From Colletes latitarsis (Eukaryota; Arthropoda; Insecta; Hymenoptera; Colletidae), in NCBI RefSeq assembly GCF_051014445.1, contig NW_027488366.1:15580001-15644000 (forward strand): DNA of 64,000 bases, in the 5' to 3' direction. The number at the start of each line of letters is the position of its first letter. The first letter of the stretch is position 1. Below the pieces are notes generated by a model. The model was not told where the DNA came from and ran no database searches. It saw nothing but the letters and a program-made list of their open reading frames with translations. The translations under genes and the position numbers were made by a program. Positions 49,072 to 62,349 of this stretch are shown here, piece by piece.

Positions 49072-51853
49072 TCCTCTAAACTATTTATCCAGACCAGGTT
49101 TCATTGATTGTTTCAGTGTGGTACCACTTTACTACGTGATCCAATCCAGAAATAGCCCTGGATCTAGCCATGAAGTATGAGAAATATGTGAAAGTAAGAG
49201 CCTGATGAGGGCAAATCCTAGACCTATCCCAGACCTAACTTGCGTTATCCTCTAAAATATTGATCGAAATCAGGTTTAATTGACTGTTTCAGCGTGGTAC
49301 CACATTACTACGTGATACAATCCAGAAACAGCCCAGGATCTAGCCATGAAGTATGTCAAGTGTGCGACAGTATGACCCTGATGAGGGCTAATCCCAGACC
49401 TATCCCAGACCTAACATGCGTTATCCTCTAAAATATTGATCGAAACCAGGTTTAATTGACTGTTTTAGTGTGGTACCACTTTACTACGTGAACCAAAGCA
49501 AAAAAAACCCTCGATTAGGTCAACATGCATGTTAAAACTGCGAAAGTATGACCCTGATGAGGGCAAATCACAGACCTAACCCAGACCTAACATGCGTTAT
49601 CCTCTAAAATATTTATCAAGACCAGGTTTAATTTAATGTTCCAGTGTGGTACCACATTACTACGTGATCCAAACCAGAAAAAACCCTGGATCTGTTCAAC
49701 AAGTATGTGAAAAACGCGAAACTGTGAGCCTGATGAGGGCAAATCTTAGACCTAACCTAGACCTAACATGCGGAATCCTCTAAAATATTGAGCGAAACCA
49801 GGTTTAATGAACTGTTTCAGTGTGGTACCACATTACTACGTGATCCAAACCAGAAAAAGCCCAGGATCTGTTCAACAAGTATGTGAAAAACGCGAAACTG
49901 TGAGCCTGATGAGGGCAAATCTTAGACCTAACCTTGACCTAACATGCGTTATCCTCTAAAATATTTATCCAGACCAGCTTTCATTGAATGTTTCAGTGTG
50001 GTACCACTTTACTACGTGATCCAATCCAGAAATAGCCCAGGATCTAGCCATGAAGTATGAGAAATATGCGAAAGTAAGAGCCTGATGAGGGCAAATCCTA
50101 GACCTATCCCAGACCTAACTTGCGTTATCCTCTAAAATATTGATCGAAATCAGGTTTAATTGACTGTTTCAGCGTGGTACCACATTACTACGTGATACAA
50201 TCCAGAAACAGCCCAGGATCTAGCCATGAAGTATGAGCAATATGCGAAAGTATGAGCCTGATGAGGGCAAGTCCTAGACCTAACCCAGACCTAACATGCG
50301 TTATCCTCTAAAATATTTATCAAGACCAGGTTTAATTGATTGTTTCAGTGTGGTCCCACATTACTACGTGATCCAAAACAGAAAAAACCCAGGATCTGTT
50401 CTACATGTATGAGAAATATGCGAAAGAATGAGCCTGATGGGAGCAAATCCCAGACCTAACCTAGACCTAACATGAATTATTCTCTAAAATATTGATCGAA
50501 ACCTGGTTTAATCGACTGTTTCAGTGTGGTACCACATTACTATGTGATCCAAACCAGAAAATAACCCAGGATCTGTTCAACGAGTATGTGAAGTGTGCGA
50601 AAGTATGAGTCTGATGAGGGCAAATCCCAGACCTATCCCAGACCTAACATGCGTTATCCTCTAAAATATTTATCAAGACCAGGTTTAATTGATTGTTTCA
50701 GTGTGGACCCACATTACTATGTGATCCAAACCAGAAAAAACCCAGGATCCGTTCAACAAGTATGTGAAGAATGCGAAAGTATGAGTCTGATGAGTGAAAA
50801 TCCCAGGCCTAACCTAGACCTAACATGCGTTATCCTCAAAAATATTGATCGAAACCTGGTTTAATCGACTGCTTCAGTGTGGTACCACATTACTATGTGA
50901 TCCAAACCAGAAAATAACCCAGGATCCGTTCAACAAGTATGTGAAGAATGCGAAAGTATGATTCTGATGAGTGAAAAAACCAGGCCTGACCTAGACCTAA
51001 CATGCGTTATCCTCTAAAATATTGAGCGAAACCAGGTTTAATGGACTGTTTCAGTGTGGTACCACACTACTACGGGATCCAAACCAGAAAAAACCCAGGA
51101 TCTGTTCAACAAGTATGTGAAGAATGCGAAAGTATGATACTGATGAGTGAAAAAACCAGGCCTGACCTAGACCTAACATGCGTTATCCTCTAAAATATTG
51201 AGCGAAACCAGGTTTAATGGACTGTTTCAGTGTGGTACCACACTACTACGTGATGCAATCCAGAAAAAGCTCAGGATCTAGCCATCAAGTATGAGAAATA
51301 TGCGAAAGAATGAGCCTGATGAGAGCAAATCCCAGACCTATCCCAGACCTAACTTGCGTTATCCTCCAAAATATTGATCGAAACCAGGTTTAATTGACTG
51401 TTTTAGTGTGGTACCACATTACTACGTGATCCAAACCTGAAAAAACCCGGGATCTGTTCAACAAGTATGTGAAAAACGCGAAACTGTGAGCCTGATGAGG
51501 GCAAATCTTAGACCTAACCTTGACCTAACATGCGTTATCCTCTAAAATATTTATCCAGACCAGCTTTCATTGAATGTTTCAGTGTGGTACCACTTTACTA
51601 CGTGATCCAATCCAGAAATAGCCCAGGATCTAGCCATGAAGTATGAGAAATATGCGAAAGTAAGAGCCTGATGAGGGCAAATCCTAGACCTATCCCAGAC
51701 CTAACTTGCGTTATCCTCTAAAATATTGATCGAAATCAGGTTTAATTGACTGATTCAGCGTGGTACCACATTACTACGTGATACAATCCAGAAACAGCCC
51801 AGGATCTAGCCATGAAGTATGAGCAATATGCGAAAGTATGAGCCTGATGAGGG
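49072..51853. repeat. 3,522-bp tandem repeat, second copy
   Basis: Second copy. Differences noted include CGATTAGGTCAAC near 49,513 for CGATCAGGTCAAC and GATCCAAACCTGAAAA near 51,432. The 9-monomer occurrences at 49865 and 51451 lie within it or run out of it. Confidence 0.86.
49865..51254. repeat. 9-monomer unit, occurrence 4
   Basis: Marker AGCTTTC at 49976. Tandem with 51451-52840 at offset 1,586 (9 monomers plus 2). Confidence 0.87.
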
Positions 51854-52840
51854 CAAGTCCTAGACCTAACCCAGACCTAACATGCGTTATCCTCTAAAAT
51901 ATTTATCAAGACCAGGTTTAATTGATTGTTTCAGTGTGGTCCCACATTACTACGTGATCCAAAACAGAAAAAACCCAGGATCTGTTCTACATGTATGAGA
52001 AATATGCGAAAGAATGAGCCTGATGGGAGCAAATCCCAGACCTAACCTAGACCTAACATGAATTATTCTCTAAAATATTGATCGAAACCTGGTTTAATCG
52101 ACTGTTTCAGTGTGGTACCACATTACTATGTGATCCAAACCACAAAATAACCCAGGATCTGTTCAACGAGTATGTGAAGTGTGCGAAAGTATGAGTCTGA
52201 TGAGGGCAAATCCCAGACCTATCCCAGACCTAACATGCGTTATCCTCTAAAATATTTATCAAGACCAGGTTTAATTGATTGTTTCAGTGTGGACCCACAT
52301 TACTATGTGATCCAAACCAGAAAAAACCCAGGATCCGTTCAACAAGTATGTGAAGAATGCGAAAGTATGAGTCTGATGAGTGAAAATCCCAGGCCTAACC
52401 TAGACCTAACATGCGTTATCCTCAAAAATATTGATCGAAACCTGGTTTAATCGACTGCCTCAGTGTGGTACCACATTACTATGTGATCCAAACCAGAAAA
52501 TAACCCAGGATCCGTTCAACAAGTATGTGAAGAATGCGAAAGTATGATTCTGATGAGTGAAAAAACCAGGCCTGACCTAGACCTAACATGCGTTATCCTC
52601 TAAAATATTGAGCGAAACCAGGTTTAATGGACTGTTTCAGTGTGGTACCACACTACTACGGGATCCAAACCAGAAAAAACCCAGGATCTGTTCAACAAGT
52701 ATGTGAAGAATGCGAAAGTATGATACTGATGAGTGAAAAAACCAGGCCTGACCTAGACCTAACATGCGTTATCCTCTAAAATATTGAGCGAAACCAGGTT
52801 TAATGGACTGTTTCAGTGTGGTACCACACTACTACGTGAT
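51451..52840. repeat. 9-monomer unit, occurrence 5
   Basis: Marker AGCTTTC at 51562. Ends where duplication D8a begins. Small differences: CTGATTCAGCG near 51,751, AAACCACAAAATAACC near 52,140 and GACTGCCTCAG near 52,455. Confidence 0.87.
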
Positions 52841-54374
52841 CCAATCCAGAAATAGCCCAGGATCTAGCCATGAAGTATGAGAAATATGCGAAAGTATGAG
52901 CCTGACGAGGGCAAATCCTAGACCTAACCCAGACCTAACATGCGTTATCCTCTAAAATATTTATCAAGACCAGGTTTAATTGATTGTTTCAGTGTGGTCC
53001 CACATTACTACGTGATCCAAACCAGAAAAAACCCAGGATCCGTTCAACAAGTATGTGAAGAATGCGAAAGTATGAGTCTGATGAGTGAAAATCCCAGGCC
53101 TGACCTAGACCTAACATGCGTTATCCTCTAAAATATTGAGCGAAACCAGGTTTAATGGACTGTTTCAGTGTGGTACCACACTACTACGGGATCCCAACCA
53201 GAAAAAACCCAGGATCTGTTCAACAAGTATGTGAAAAACGCGAAAGTATGAGCTTGATGAGGGCAAATCCCAGACCTATCCCAGACCTAACTTGCGTTGT
53301 CCTCTAAAATATTGATGGAAACCAGGTTTAATTGACTGTTTCAGTGTTGTACTTCATTACTACGTGATGCAATCCAGAAAAAGCCCAGGATCTAGCCATC
53401 AAGTTTGAGAAATATGCGAAAGAATGAGCCTGATGAGAGCAAATCCCAGACCTAAACTAGACCTAACATGCGTTATCCTCTAAAATATTGAGCGAAACCA
53501 GGTTTAATGGACTGTTTCAGTGTGGTACCACACTACTACGTGATCCAAACCAGAAAAAACCCAGGATCTGTTCAACAAGTATGTGAAAAACGCGAAAGTA
53601 TGAGCCTGATGAGGGCAAAACCCAGACCTATCCCAGACCTAACTTGCGTTATTCTCTTAAACATTGATCGAAACCAGGTGTAATTGATTGTTTCAGTGTG
53701 GTCCCACATTACTACGTGATCCAAACCAGAAAAAACCTAGGATCCGTTCAACAAGTATGTGAAGAATGCGAAAGTATGAGTCTGATGAGTGAAAATACCA
53801 GACCTAACCTAGACCTAACATGCGTTATCCTCAAAAATACTGATCGAAACCTGGTTTAATCGACTGTTTCAGTGTGGTACCACATTACAATGTGATCCAA
53901 ACCAGAAAGAAACCCAGGATCTGTTCAACGAGTATGTGAAGGGTGCGAAAGTATGAGTCTGACGTGGTCAAATCCCAGACCTATCCCAGACCTAACTTGC
54001 GTTATCCTCTAAAATATTTATCAAGACCAGGTTTAATTGAATGTTTCAGTGTGGTACCACATTACTACGTGATCCAAACCAGAAAAAACCCAGGATCCGT
54101 TCAACAAGTATGTGAAGAATGCGAAAGCATGAGTCTGACGAGTGAAAATCCCAGACCTAACCTAGACCTAACATGCGTTATATTCTAAAATATTGATGGA
54201 AACCTGGTTTAATTGACTGTTTCAGTGATGTACTTCATTACTACGTGATGCGACCCAGAAAAAGCCCAGGATCTAGCCATCAAGTATGAGAAATATGCGA
54301 AAGAATGAGCCTGATGAGAGCAAATCCCAGACCTAACCCAGACCTAACATGCGTTATCCTCAAAAATATTGATC
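52835..54374. repeat. Segmental duplication D8a, right copy
   Basis: Counterpart of 32071-33610. Its left edge at 52835 is an abrupt switch from the 9-monomer unit: CACTACTACGTGAT is followed by CCAATCCAGAAATAG where the other 9-monomer copies read GCAATCCAGAAAAAG. Confidence 0.86.
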
Positions 54375-54905
54375 GAAACCAGGTTTAATCGACTGTTTCA
54401 GCGTGGTATCACATTACTACGTGATATAATCCAGAAACAGCCCAGGATCTAGCCATGAAGTATGAGAAATATGCGAAAGTATGAGCCTGATGAGGGCAAA
54501 TCGCAGGCCTAACCTAGACCTAACATGCGTTATCCTCAAAAATACTGATCGAAACCTGGTTTAATCGACTGTTTCAGTGTGGTACCACATTACAATGTGA
54601 TCCAAACCAGAAAGAAACCCAGGATCTGTTCAACGAGTATGTGAACGGTGCGAAGGTATGAGTCTGATGAGGTCAAATCCCAGACCTATCCCAGACCTAA
54701 CTTGCGTTATCCTCTAAAATATTGATCGAAACGAGGTTTAATCGACTGTTTCAGTGTGGTACCACATTACTACGTGATCCAAACCAGAAAAAACCCAGGA
54801 TCAGTTCAACAAGTACGTGAAAAACGCGAATGTATGAGCCTGATTAGGGCGAATCCCAGACCTATCCCAGACCTAACTTGCGTTATCCTCTAAAATATTG
54901 ATGGA
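54375..54905. repeat. Stretch with two extra monomers in D8
   Basis: About three monomers occupy this interval, while 33611-33789 holds one, which changes the offset from 20,764 to 21,116. One monomer repeats the CCACATTACAATGTG and GAAAGAAACCC marks of about 53,880, and another has GATCGAAACGAGG with GTACGTGAAAAACGCG, as at 21.4 and 24.8 kb. It looks like a local duplication combined with conversion. Confidence 0.72.
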
Positions 54906-57710
54906 AACCAGGTTTAATTGACTGTTTCAGTGTTGTACTTCATTACTATGTTATGCAATCCAGAAAAAGCTCAGGATCTAGCCATCAAGTATGAGAAATA
55001 TGCGAAAGAATGTGCCTGATAAGAGCAAATCCCAGACCTAACCTAGACCTAACATGAATTATTCTCTTAAATATTGATCGAAACCAGGTTTAATTGACTG
55101 TTTCAGTGTGGTCCCACATTGCTACGTGATCCAAACCAGAAAAAACCCAGGATCCGTTCAACAAGTATGTGAAGAATGCGAAAGTATGAGTCTGATGTGT
55201 GAAAATCCCAGGCATAACCTAGACCTAACATGCGTTATCCTCAAAAATATTGATCGAAACCTGGTTTAATCGACTGTTTCATTGTGGTACCACATTACTA
55301 TGTGATCCAAACCAGAAAATAACCCAGGATCTGTTCAACGAGTATGTGAAGGGTGCGAAGGTATGAGTCTGATGAGGTCAAATCCCAGACCTATCCCAGA
55401 CCTAACTTGCGTTATCCTCTAAAATATTGATCGAAACGAGGTTTAATTGATTGTTTTAGTGTGGTACCACTTTACTACGTGATCCAAAGCAAAAAAAACC
55501 CTCGATCAGGTCAACATGCATGTTAAAACTGCGAAAGTATGACCCTGATGAGGGCAAATCACAGACCTAACCCAGACCTAACATGCGTTATCCTCTAAAA
55601 TATTTATCAAGACCAGGTTTAACTTAATGTTTCAGTGTGGTACCACATTACTACGTGATCCAAACCAGAAAAAACCCTGGATCTGTTCAACAAGTATGTG
55701 AAAAACGCGAAACTGTGAGCCTGAAGAGGGCAAATCTTAGACCTAACCTTGACCTAACATGCGTTATCCTCTAAACTATTTATCCAGACCAGGTTTCATT
55801 GAATGTTTCAGTGCGGTACCACTTTACTACGTGATCCAATCCAGAAATAGCCCAGGATCTAGCCATGAAGTATGAGAAATATGCGAAAGTATGAGCCCGA
55901 TGAGGGCAAATCCTAGACCTAACCCAGACCTAACATGCGTTATTCTCTAAAGTATTTATCAAGACCAGGTTTAATTGAATGTTTCAGTGTGGTACCACAT
56001 TACTGCGTGATCCAATCCAGAAATAGCCGAGGATCTAGCCATGAAGTATGAGAAATATGCGAAAGTATGACCCTGATGAGGGCAAATCACAGACCTAACC
56101 CAGACCTAACATGCGTTATCCTCTAAAATATTTATCAAGACCAGGTTTAATTTAATGTTTCAGTGTGGTACCACATTACTACGTGATCCAAACCAGACAA
56201 AAACCCTGGATCTGTTCAACAAGTATGTGAAAAACGCGAAACTGTGAGCCTGAAGAGGGCAAATCTTAGACCTAACCTTGACCTAACATGCGTTATCCTC
56301 TAAACTATTTATCCAGACCAGGTTTCATTGAATGTTTCAGTGTGGTACCACTTTACTACGTGATCCAATCCAGAAATAGTCCAGGATCTAGCCATGAAGT
56401 ATGAGAAATATGCGAAAGTATGACCCTGATGAGGGCAAATCACAGACCTAACCCAGACCTAACATGCGTTATCCTCTAAAGTATTTATCAAGACCAGGTT
56501 TAATTGAATGTTTCAGTGTGGTACCACATTACTACGTGATCCAAACCAGAAACAACCCAGGATCTGTTCAACAACTATGTGAAAAACGCGAAACTGTGAG
56601 CCTGATGAGGGCAAATCTTAGACCTAACCTTGACCTAACATGCGTTATCCTCTAAACTATTTATCCAGACCAGGTTTCATTGATTGTTTCAGTGTGGTAC
56701 CACTTTACTACGTGATCCAATCCAGAAATAGCCCTGGATCTAGCCATGAAGTATGAGAAATATGCGAAAGTAAGAGCCTGATGAGGGCAAATCCTAGACC
56801 TATCCCAGACCTAACATGCGTTATCCTCTAAAATATTGATCGAAATCAGGTTTAATTGACTGTTTCAGCGTGGTACCACATTACTACGTGATACAATCCA
56901 GAAACAGCCCAGGATCTAGCCATGAAGTATGAGCAATATGCGAAAGTATGAGCCTGATGAGGGCAAATCCTAGGCCTAACCCAGACCTAACATGCGTTAT
57001 CCTCTAAAATATTTATCAAGACCAGGTTTAATTGATTGTTTCAGTGTGGTCCCACATTACTACGTGATCCAAACCAGAAAAAACCCAGGGTCCGTTCTAC
57101 AAGTATGTGAAGAATGCGAAAGTATGAGTCTGATGAGTGAAAATCCCAGGCCTAACCTAGACCTAACATGCGTTATCCTCAATAATATTGATCGAAACCA
57201 GGTTTAATCGACTGTTTCAGTGTGGTACCACATTACTACGTGATCCAAACCAGAAAAAAACCCAGGATCTGATCAACGAGTATGTCAAGTGTGCGACAGT
57301 ATGACCCTGATGAGGGCTAATCCCAGACCTATCCCAGACCTAACATGCGTTATCCTCTAAAATATTGATCGAAACCAGGTTTAATTGACTGTTTTAGTGT
57401 GGTACCACTTTACTACGTGAACCAAAGCAAAAAAAACCCTCGATCAGGTCAACATGCATGTTAAAACTGCGAAAGTATGACCCTGATGAGGGCAAATCAC
57501 AGACCTAACCCAGACCTAACATGCGTTATCCTCTAAAATATTTATCAAGACCAGGTTTAATTTAATGTTCCAGTGTGGTACCACATTACTACGTGATCCA
57601 AACCAGAAAAAACCCTGGATCTGTTCAACAAGTATGTGAAAAACGCGAAACTGTGAGCCTGATGAGGGCAAATCTTAGACCTAACCTTGACCTAACATGC
57701 GTTATCCTCT
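54906..57710. repeat. Segmental duplication D8b, right copy
   Basis: Counterpart of 33790-36594. Small differences include ATTACTATGTTATGC near 54,945, GGTTTAACTTAATG near 55,620 and GTCCGTTCTACAAG near 57,090. Confidence 0.85.
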
Positions 57711-58830
57711 AAAATATTTATCCAGACCAGCTTTCATTGAATGTTTCAGTGTGGTACCACTTTACTACGTGATCCAATCCAGAAATAGCCCAGGATCTAG
57801 CCATGAAGTATGAGAAATATGCGAAAGTAAGAGCCTGATGAGGGCAAATCCTAGACCTAACCCAGACCTAACATGCGTTATCCTCTAAAATATTTATCAA
57901 GACCAGGTTTAATTGATTGTTTCAGTGTGGTCCCACATTACTACGTGATCCAAAACAGAAAAAACCCAGGATCTGTTCTACATGTATGAGAAATATGCGA
58001 AAGAATGAGCCTGATGGGAGCAAATCCCAGACCTAACCTAGACCTAACATGAATTATTCTCTAAAATATTGATCGAAACCTGGTTTAATCGACTGTTTCA
58101 GTGTGGTACCACATTACTATGTGATCCAAACCAGAAAATAACCCAGGATCTGTTCAACGAGTATGTGAAGTGTGCGAAAGTATGAGTCTGATGAGGGCAA
58201 ATCCCAGACCTATCCCAGACCTAACATGCGTTATCCTCTAAAATATTTATCAAGACCAGGTTTAATTGATTGTTTCAGTGTGGACCCACATTACTATGTG
58301 ATCCAAACCAGAAAAAACCCAGGATCCGTTCAACAAGTATGTGAAGAATGCGAAAGTATGAGTCTGATGAGTGAAAATCCCAGGCCTAACCTAGACCTAA
58401 CATGCGTTATCCTCAAAAATATTGATCGAAACCTGGTTTAATCGACTGTTTCAGTGTGGTACCACATTACTATGTGATCCAAACCAGAAAATAACCCAGG
58501 ATCCGTTCAACAAGTATGTGAAGAATGCGAAAGTATGATTCTGATGAGTGAAAAAACCAGGCCTGACCTAGACCTAACATGCGTTATCCTCTAAAATATT
58601 GAGCGAAACCAGGTTTAATGGACTGTTTCAGTGTGGTACCACACTACTACGGGATCCAAACCAGAAAAAACCCAGGATCTGTTCAACAAGTATGTGAAGA
58701 ATGCGAAAGTATGATACTGATGAGTGAAAAAACCAGGCCTGACCTAGACCTAACATGCGTTATCCTCTAAAATATTGAGCGAAACCAGGTTTAATGGACT
58801 GTTTCAGTGTGGTACCACACTACTACGTGA
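57620..58830. repeat. 9-monomer unit, occurrence 6, one monomer short
   Basis: Marker AGCTTTC at 57729. The GAAATCAGG/TATGAGCAATATGCG monomer is missing: GTAAGAGCCTGATGAGGGC runs straight into the CCTAACCCAGACC end of that missing monomer. The join lies within the shared TCCTAGACCTA at 57849-57859. Confidence 0.84.
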
Positions 58831-58907
58831 TGCAATCCAGAAAAAGCTCAGGATCTAGCCATCAAGTATGAGAAATATGCGAAAGAATGAGCCTGATGAG
58901 AGCAAAT

Positions 58908-58919
58908 CCCAGACCTAAC
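58908..58919 (+). repeat. Single-copy 11-bp element; 165-bp monomer
   Basis: Counterpart of the loss at 43604 (offset 15,304), so it was inherited through the D9 duplication rather than lost again. Confidence 0.86.
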
Positions 58920-59350
58920 TTGCGTTATCCTCCAAAATATTGATCGAAACCAGGTTTAATTGACTGTTTTAGTGTGGTACCACATTACTACGTGATCCAA
59001 ACCAGAAAAAACCCAGGATCTGTTCAACAAGTATGTGAAAAACGCGAAACTGTGAGCCTGATGAGGGCAAATCTTAGACCTAACCCAGACCTAAGATGCG
59101 TTATCCTCTAAAATATTTATCCAGACCAGGTTTCATTGAATGTTTCAGTGTGGTACCACTTTACTACGTGATCCAATCCAGAAATAGCCCAGGATCTAGC
59201 CATGAAGTATGAGAAATATGCGAAAGTATGAGCCCGATGAGGGCAAATCCTAGACCTAACCCAGACCTAACATGCGTTATTCTCTAAAGTATTTATCAAG
59301 ACCAGGTTTAATTGAATGTTTCAGTGTGGTACCACATTACTACGAGATCC

Positions 59351-61715
59351 AAACCAGAAACAACCCAGGATCTGTTCAACAACTATGTGAAAAACGCGAA
59401 ACTGTGAGCCTGATGAGGGCAAATCTTAGACCTAACCTTGACCTAACATGCGATATCCTCTAAACTATTTATCCAGACCAAGTTTCATTGATTGTTTCAG
59501 TGTGGTACCACTTTGCTACGTGATCCAATCCAGAAATAGCCCTGGATCTAGCCATGAAGTATGAGAAATATGCGAAAGTAAGAGCCTGATGAGGGCAAAT
59601 CCCAGACCTATCCCAGACCTAACATGCGTTATCCTCTAAAATATTTATCAAGACCAGGTTTAATTGATTGTTTCAGTGTGGACCCACATTACTATGTGAT
59701 CCAAACCAGAAATAACCCAGGATCCGTTCAACAAGTATGTGAAGAATGCGAAAGTATGAGTCTGATGAGTGAAAATCCCAGGCCTAATCTAGACCTAACA
59801 TGCGTTATCCTCAAAAATATTGATCGAAACCTGGTTTAATCGACTGTTTCAGTGTGGTACCACATTACTATGTGATCCAAACCAGAAAATAACCCAGGAT
59901 CCGTTCAACAAGTATGTGAAGAATGCGAAAGTATGATTCTGATGAGTGAAAAAACCAGGCCTGACCTAGACCTAACATGCGTTATCCTCTAAAATATTGA
60001 GCGAAACCAGGTTTAATGGACTGTTTCAGTGTGGTACCACACTACTACGGGATCCAAACCAGAAAAAACCCAGGATCTGTTCAACAAGTATGTGAAGAAT
60101 GCGAAAGTATGATACTGATGAGTGAAAAAACCAGGCCTGACCTAGACCTAACATGCGTTATCCTCTAAAATATTGAGCGAAACCAGGTTTAATGGACTGT
60201 TTCAGTGTGGTACCACACTACTACGTGATGCAATCCAGAAAAAGCTCAGGATCTAGCCATCAAGTATGAGAAATATGCGAAAGAATGAGCCTGATGAGAG
60301 CAAATCCCAGACCTAACTTGCGTTATCCTCCAAAATATTGATCGAAACCAGGTTTAATTGACTGTTTTAGTGTGGTACCACATTACTACGTGATCCAAAC
60401 CAGAAAAAACCCAGGATCTGTTCAACAAGTATGTGAAAAACGCGAAACTGTGAGCCTGATGAGGGCAAATCTTAGACCTAACCCAGACCTAAGATGCGTT
60501 ATCCTCTAAAATATTTATCCAGACCAGGTTTCATTGAATGTTTCAGTGTGGTACCACTTTACTACGTGATCCAATCCAGAAATAGCCCAGGATCTAGCCA
60601 TGAAGTATGAGAAATATGCGAAAGTATGAGCCCGATGAGGGCAAATCCTAGACCTAACCCAGACCTAACATGCGTTATTCTCTAAAGTATTTATCAAGAC
60701 CAGGTTTAATTGAATGTTTCAGTGTGGTACCACATTACTACGAGATCCAAACCAGAAACAACCCAGGATCTGTTCAACAACTATGTGAAAAACGCGAAAC
60801 TGTGAGCCTGATGAGGGCAAATCTTAGACCTAACCTTGACCTAACATGCGATATCCTCTAAACTATTTATCCAGACCAAGTTTCATTGATTGTTTCAGTG
60901 TGGTACCACTTTACTACGTGATCCAATCCAGAAATAGCCCTGGATCTAGCCATGAAGTATGAGAAATACGCGAAAGTAAGAGCCTGATGAGGGCAAATCC
61001 TAGACCTATCCCAGACCTAACTTGCGTTATCCTCTAAACTATTTATCCAGACCAGGTTTCATTGATTGTTTCAGTGTGGTACCACTTTACTACGTGATCC
61101 AATCCAGAAATAGCCCTGGATCTAGCCATGAAGTATGAGAAATATGTGAAAGTAAGAGCCTGATGAGGGCAAATCCTAGACCTATCCCAGACCTAACTTG
61201 CGTTATCCTCTAAAATATTGATCGAAATCAGGTTTAATTGACTGTTTCAGCGTGGTACCACATTACTACGTGATACAATCCAGAAACAGCCCAGGATCTA
61301 GCCATGAAGTATGTCAAGTGTGCGACAGTATGACCCTGATGAGGGCTAATCCCAGACCTATCCCAGACCTAACATGCGTTATCCTCTAAAATATTGATCG
61401 AAACCAGGTTTAATTGACTGTTTTAGTGTGGTACCACTTTACTACGTGAACCAAAGCAAAAAAAACCCTCGATCAGGTCAACATGCATGTTAAAACTGCG
61501 AAAGTATGACCCTGATGAGGGCAAATCACAGACCTAACCCAGACCTAACATGCGTTATCCTCTAAAATATTTATCAAGACCAGGTTTAATTTAATGTTCC
61601 AGTGTGGTACCACATTACTACGTGATCCAAACCAGAAAAAACCCTGGATCTGTTCAACAAGTATGTGAAAAACGCGAAACTGTGAGCCTGATGAGGGCAA
61701 ATCTTAGACCTAACC
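59351..61715. repeat. Segmental duplication D9, right copy
   Basis: Counterpart of 43871-46235. Differences noted: GAAATAACCCAGG near 59,710, GCCTAATCTAGACC near 59,783 and GAAATACGCGAAAG near 60,964. After 61715 the sequence follows 36.5-37.1 kb instead. Confidence 0.86.
60306..60317 (+). repeat. Single-copy 11-bp element; 165-bp monomer
   Basis: Counterpart of the loss at 44826 (offset 15,480), again shared by descent. Confidence 0.86.
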
Positions 61716-62260
61716 TTGACCTAACATGCGTTATCCTCCAAAATATTTATCCAGACCAGGTTTCATTGAATGTTTCAGTGTGGTACCACTTTACTACGTG
61801 ATCCAATCCAGAAATAGCCCAGGATCTAGCCATGAAGTATGAGAAATATGCGAAAGTATGAGCCCGATGAGGGCAAATCCTAGACCTAACCCAGTCCTAA
61901 CATGCGTTATTCTCTAAAATATTTATCAAGACCAGGTTTAATTGAATGTTTCAGTGTGGTACCACATTACTACGTGATCCAAACCAGAAAAAACCGAGGA
62001 TCCGTACAACAAGTATGTGAAGAATGCGAAAGTATGAGTCTGATCAGTGAAAATCTCAGGCCTTACCTAGACCTAACTTGCGTTGTCTTCTAAAATATTG
62101 ATGGAAACATGGTTTCATTGACTGTTTCAGTGTGGTACTACATTACTACGTGATGCAATCTAGAAAAAGCCCAGGATCTAGCCATCTAGTATGAGAAATA
62201 TGCGAAAGAATGAGCCTGATGACAACAAATCCCAGACCTAACCTAGACCTAACATGCGGA
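61435..62260. repeat. Copy of 36290-37115
   Basis: Offset 25,145. Carries a class C palindrome monomer, CCAGTCCTAACATGCG, TTGTCTTCTAAAAT, GAAACATGGTTTC and GATGACAACAAATCC. It ends at ATGCGG, where this copy continues AATCC and 37114 continues TATCC. The following bases match 42.05 kb at offset 20,213. Confidence 0.84.
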
Positions 62261-62349
62261 ATCCTCTAAAATATTGAGCGAAACCAGGTTTAATGAACTG
62301 TTTCAGTGTGGTACCACATTACTACGTGATCCAAACCAGAAAAAGCCCA

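Noticed and set aside
472..62093. Dozens of similar 63-92 codon open frames beginning MRYPLKYLSRPG, MRKYE or MVPHYY
   Set aside because: They are the satellite monomer read through one period. Starts and stops recur at fixed monomer positions, and sister monomers break the frame freely. There is no ribosome-binding or promoter context, and class B copies stop in TATGAG.
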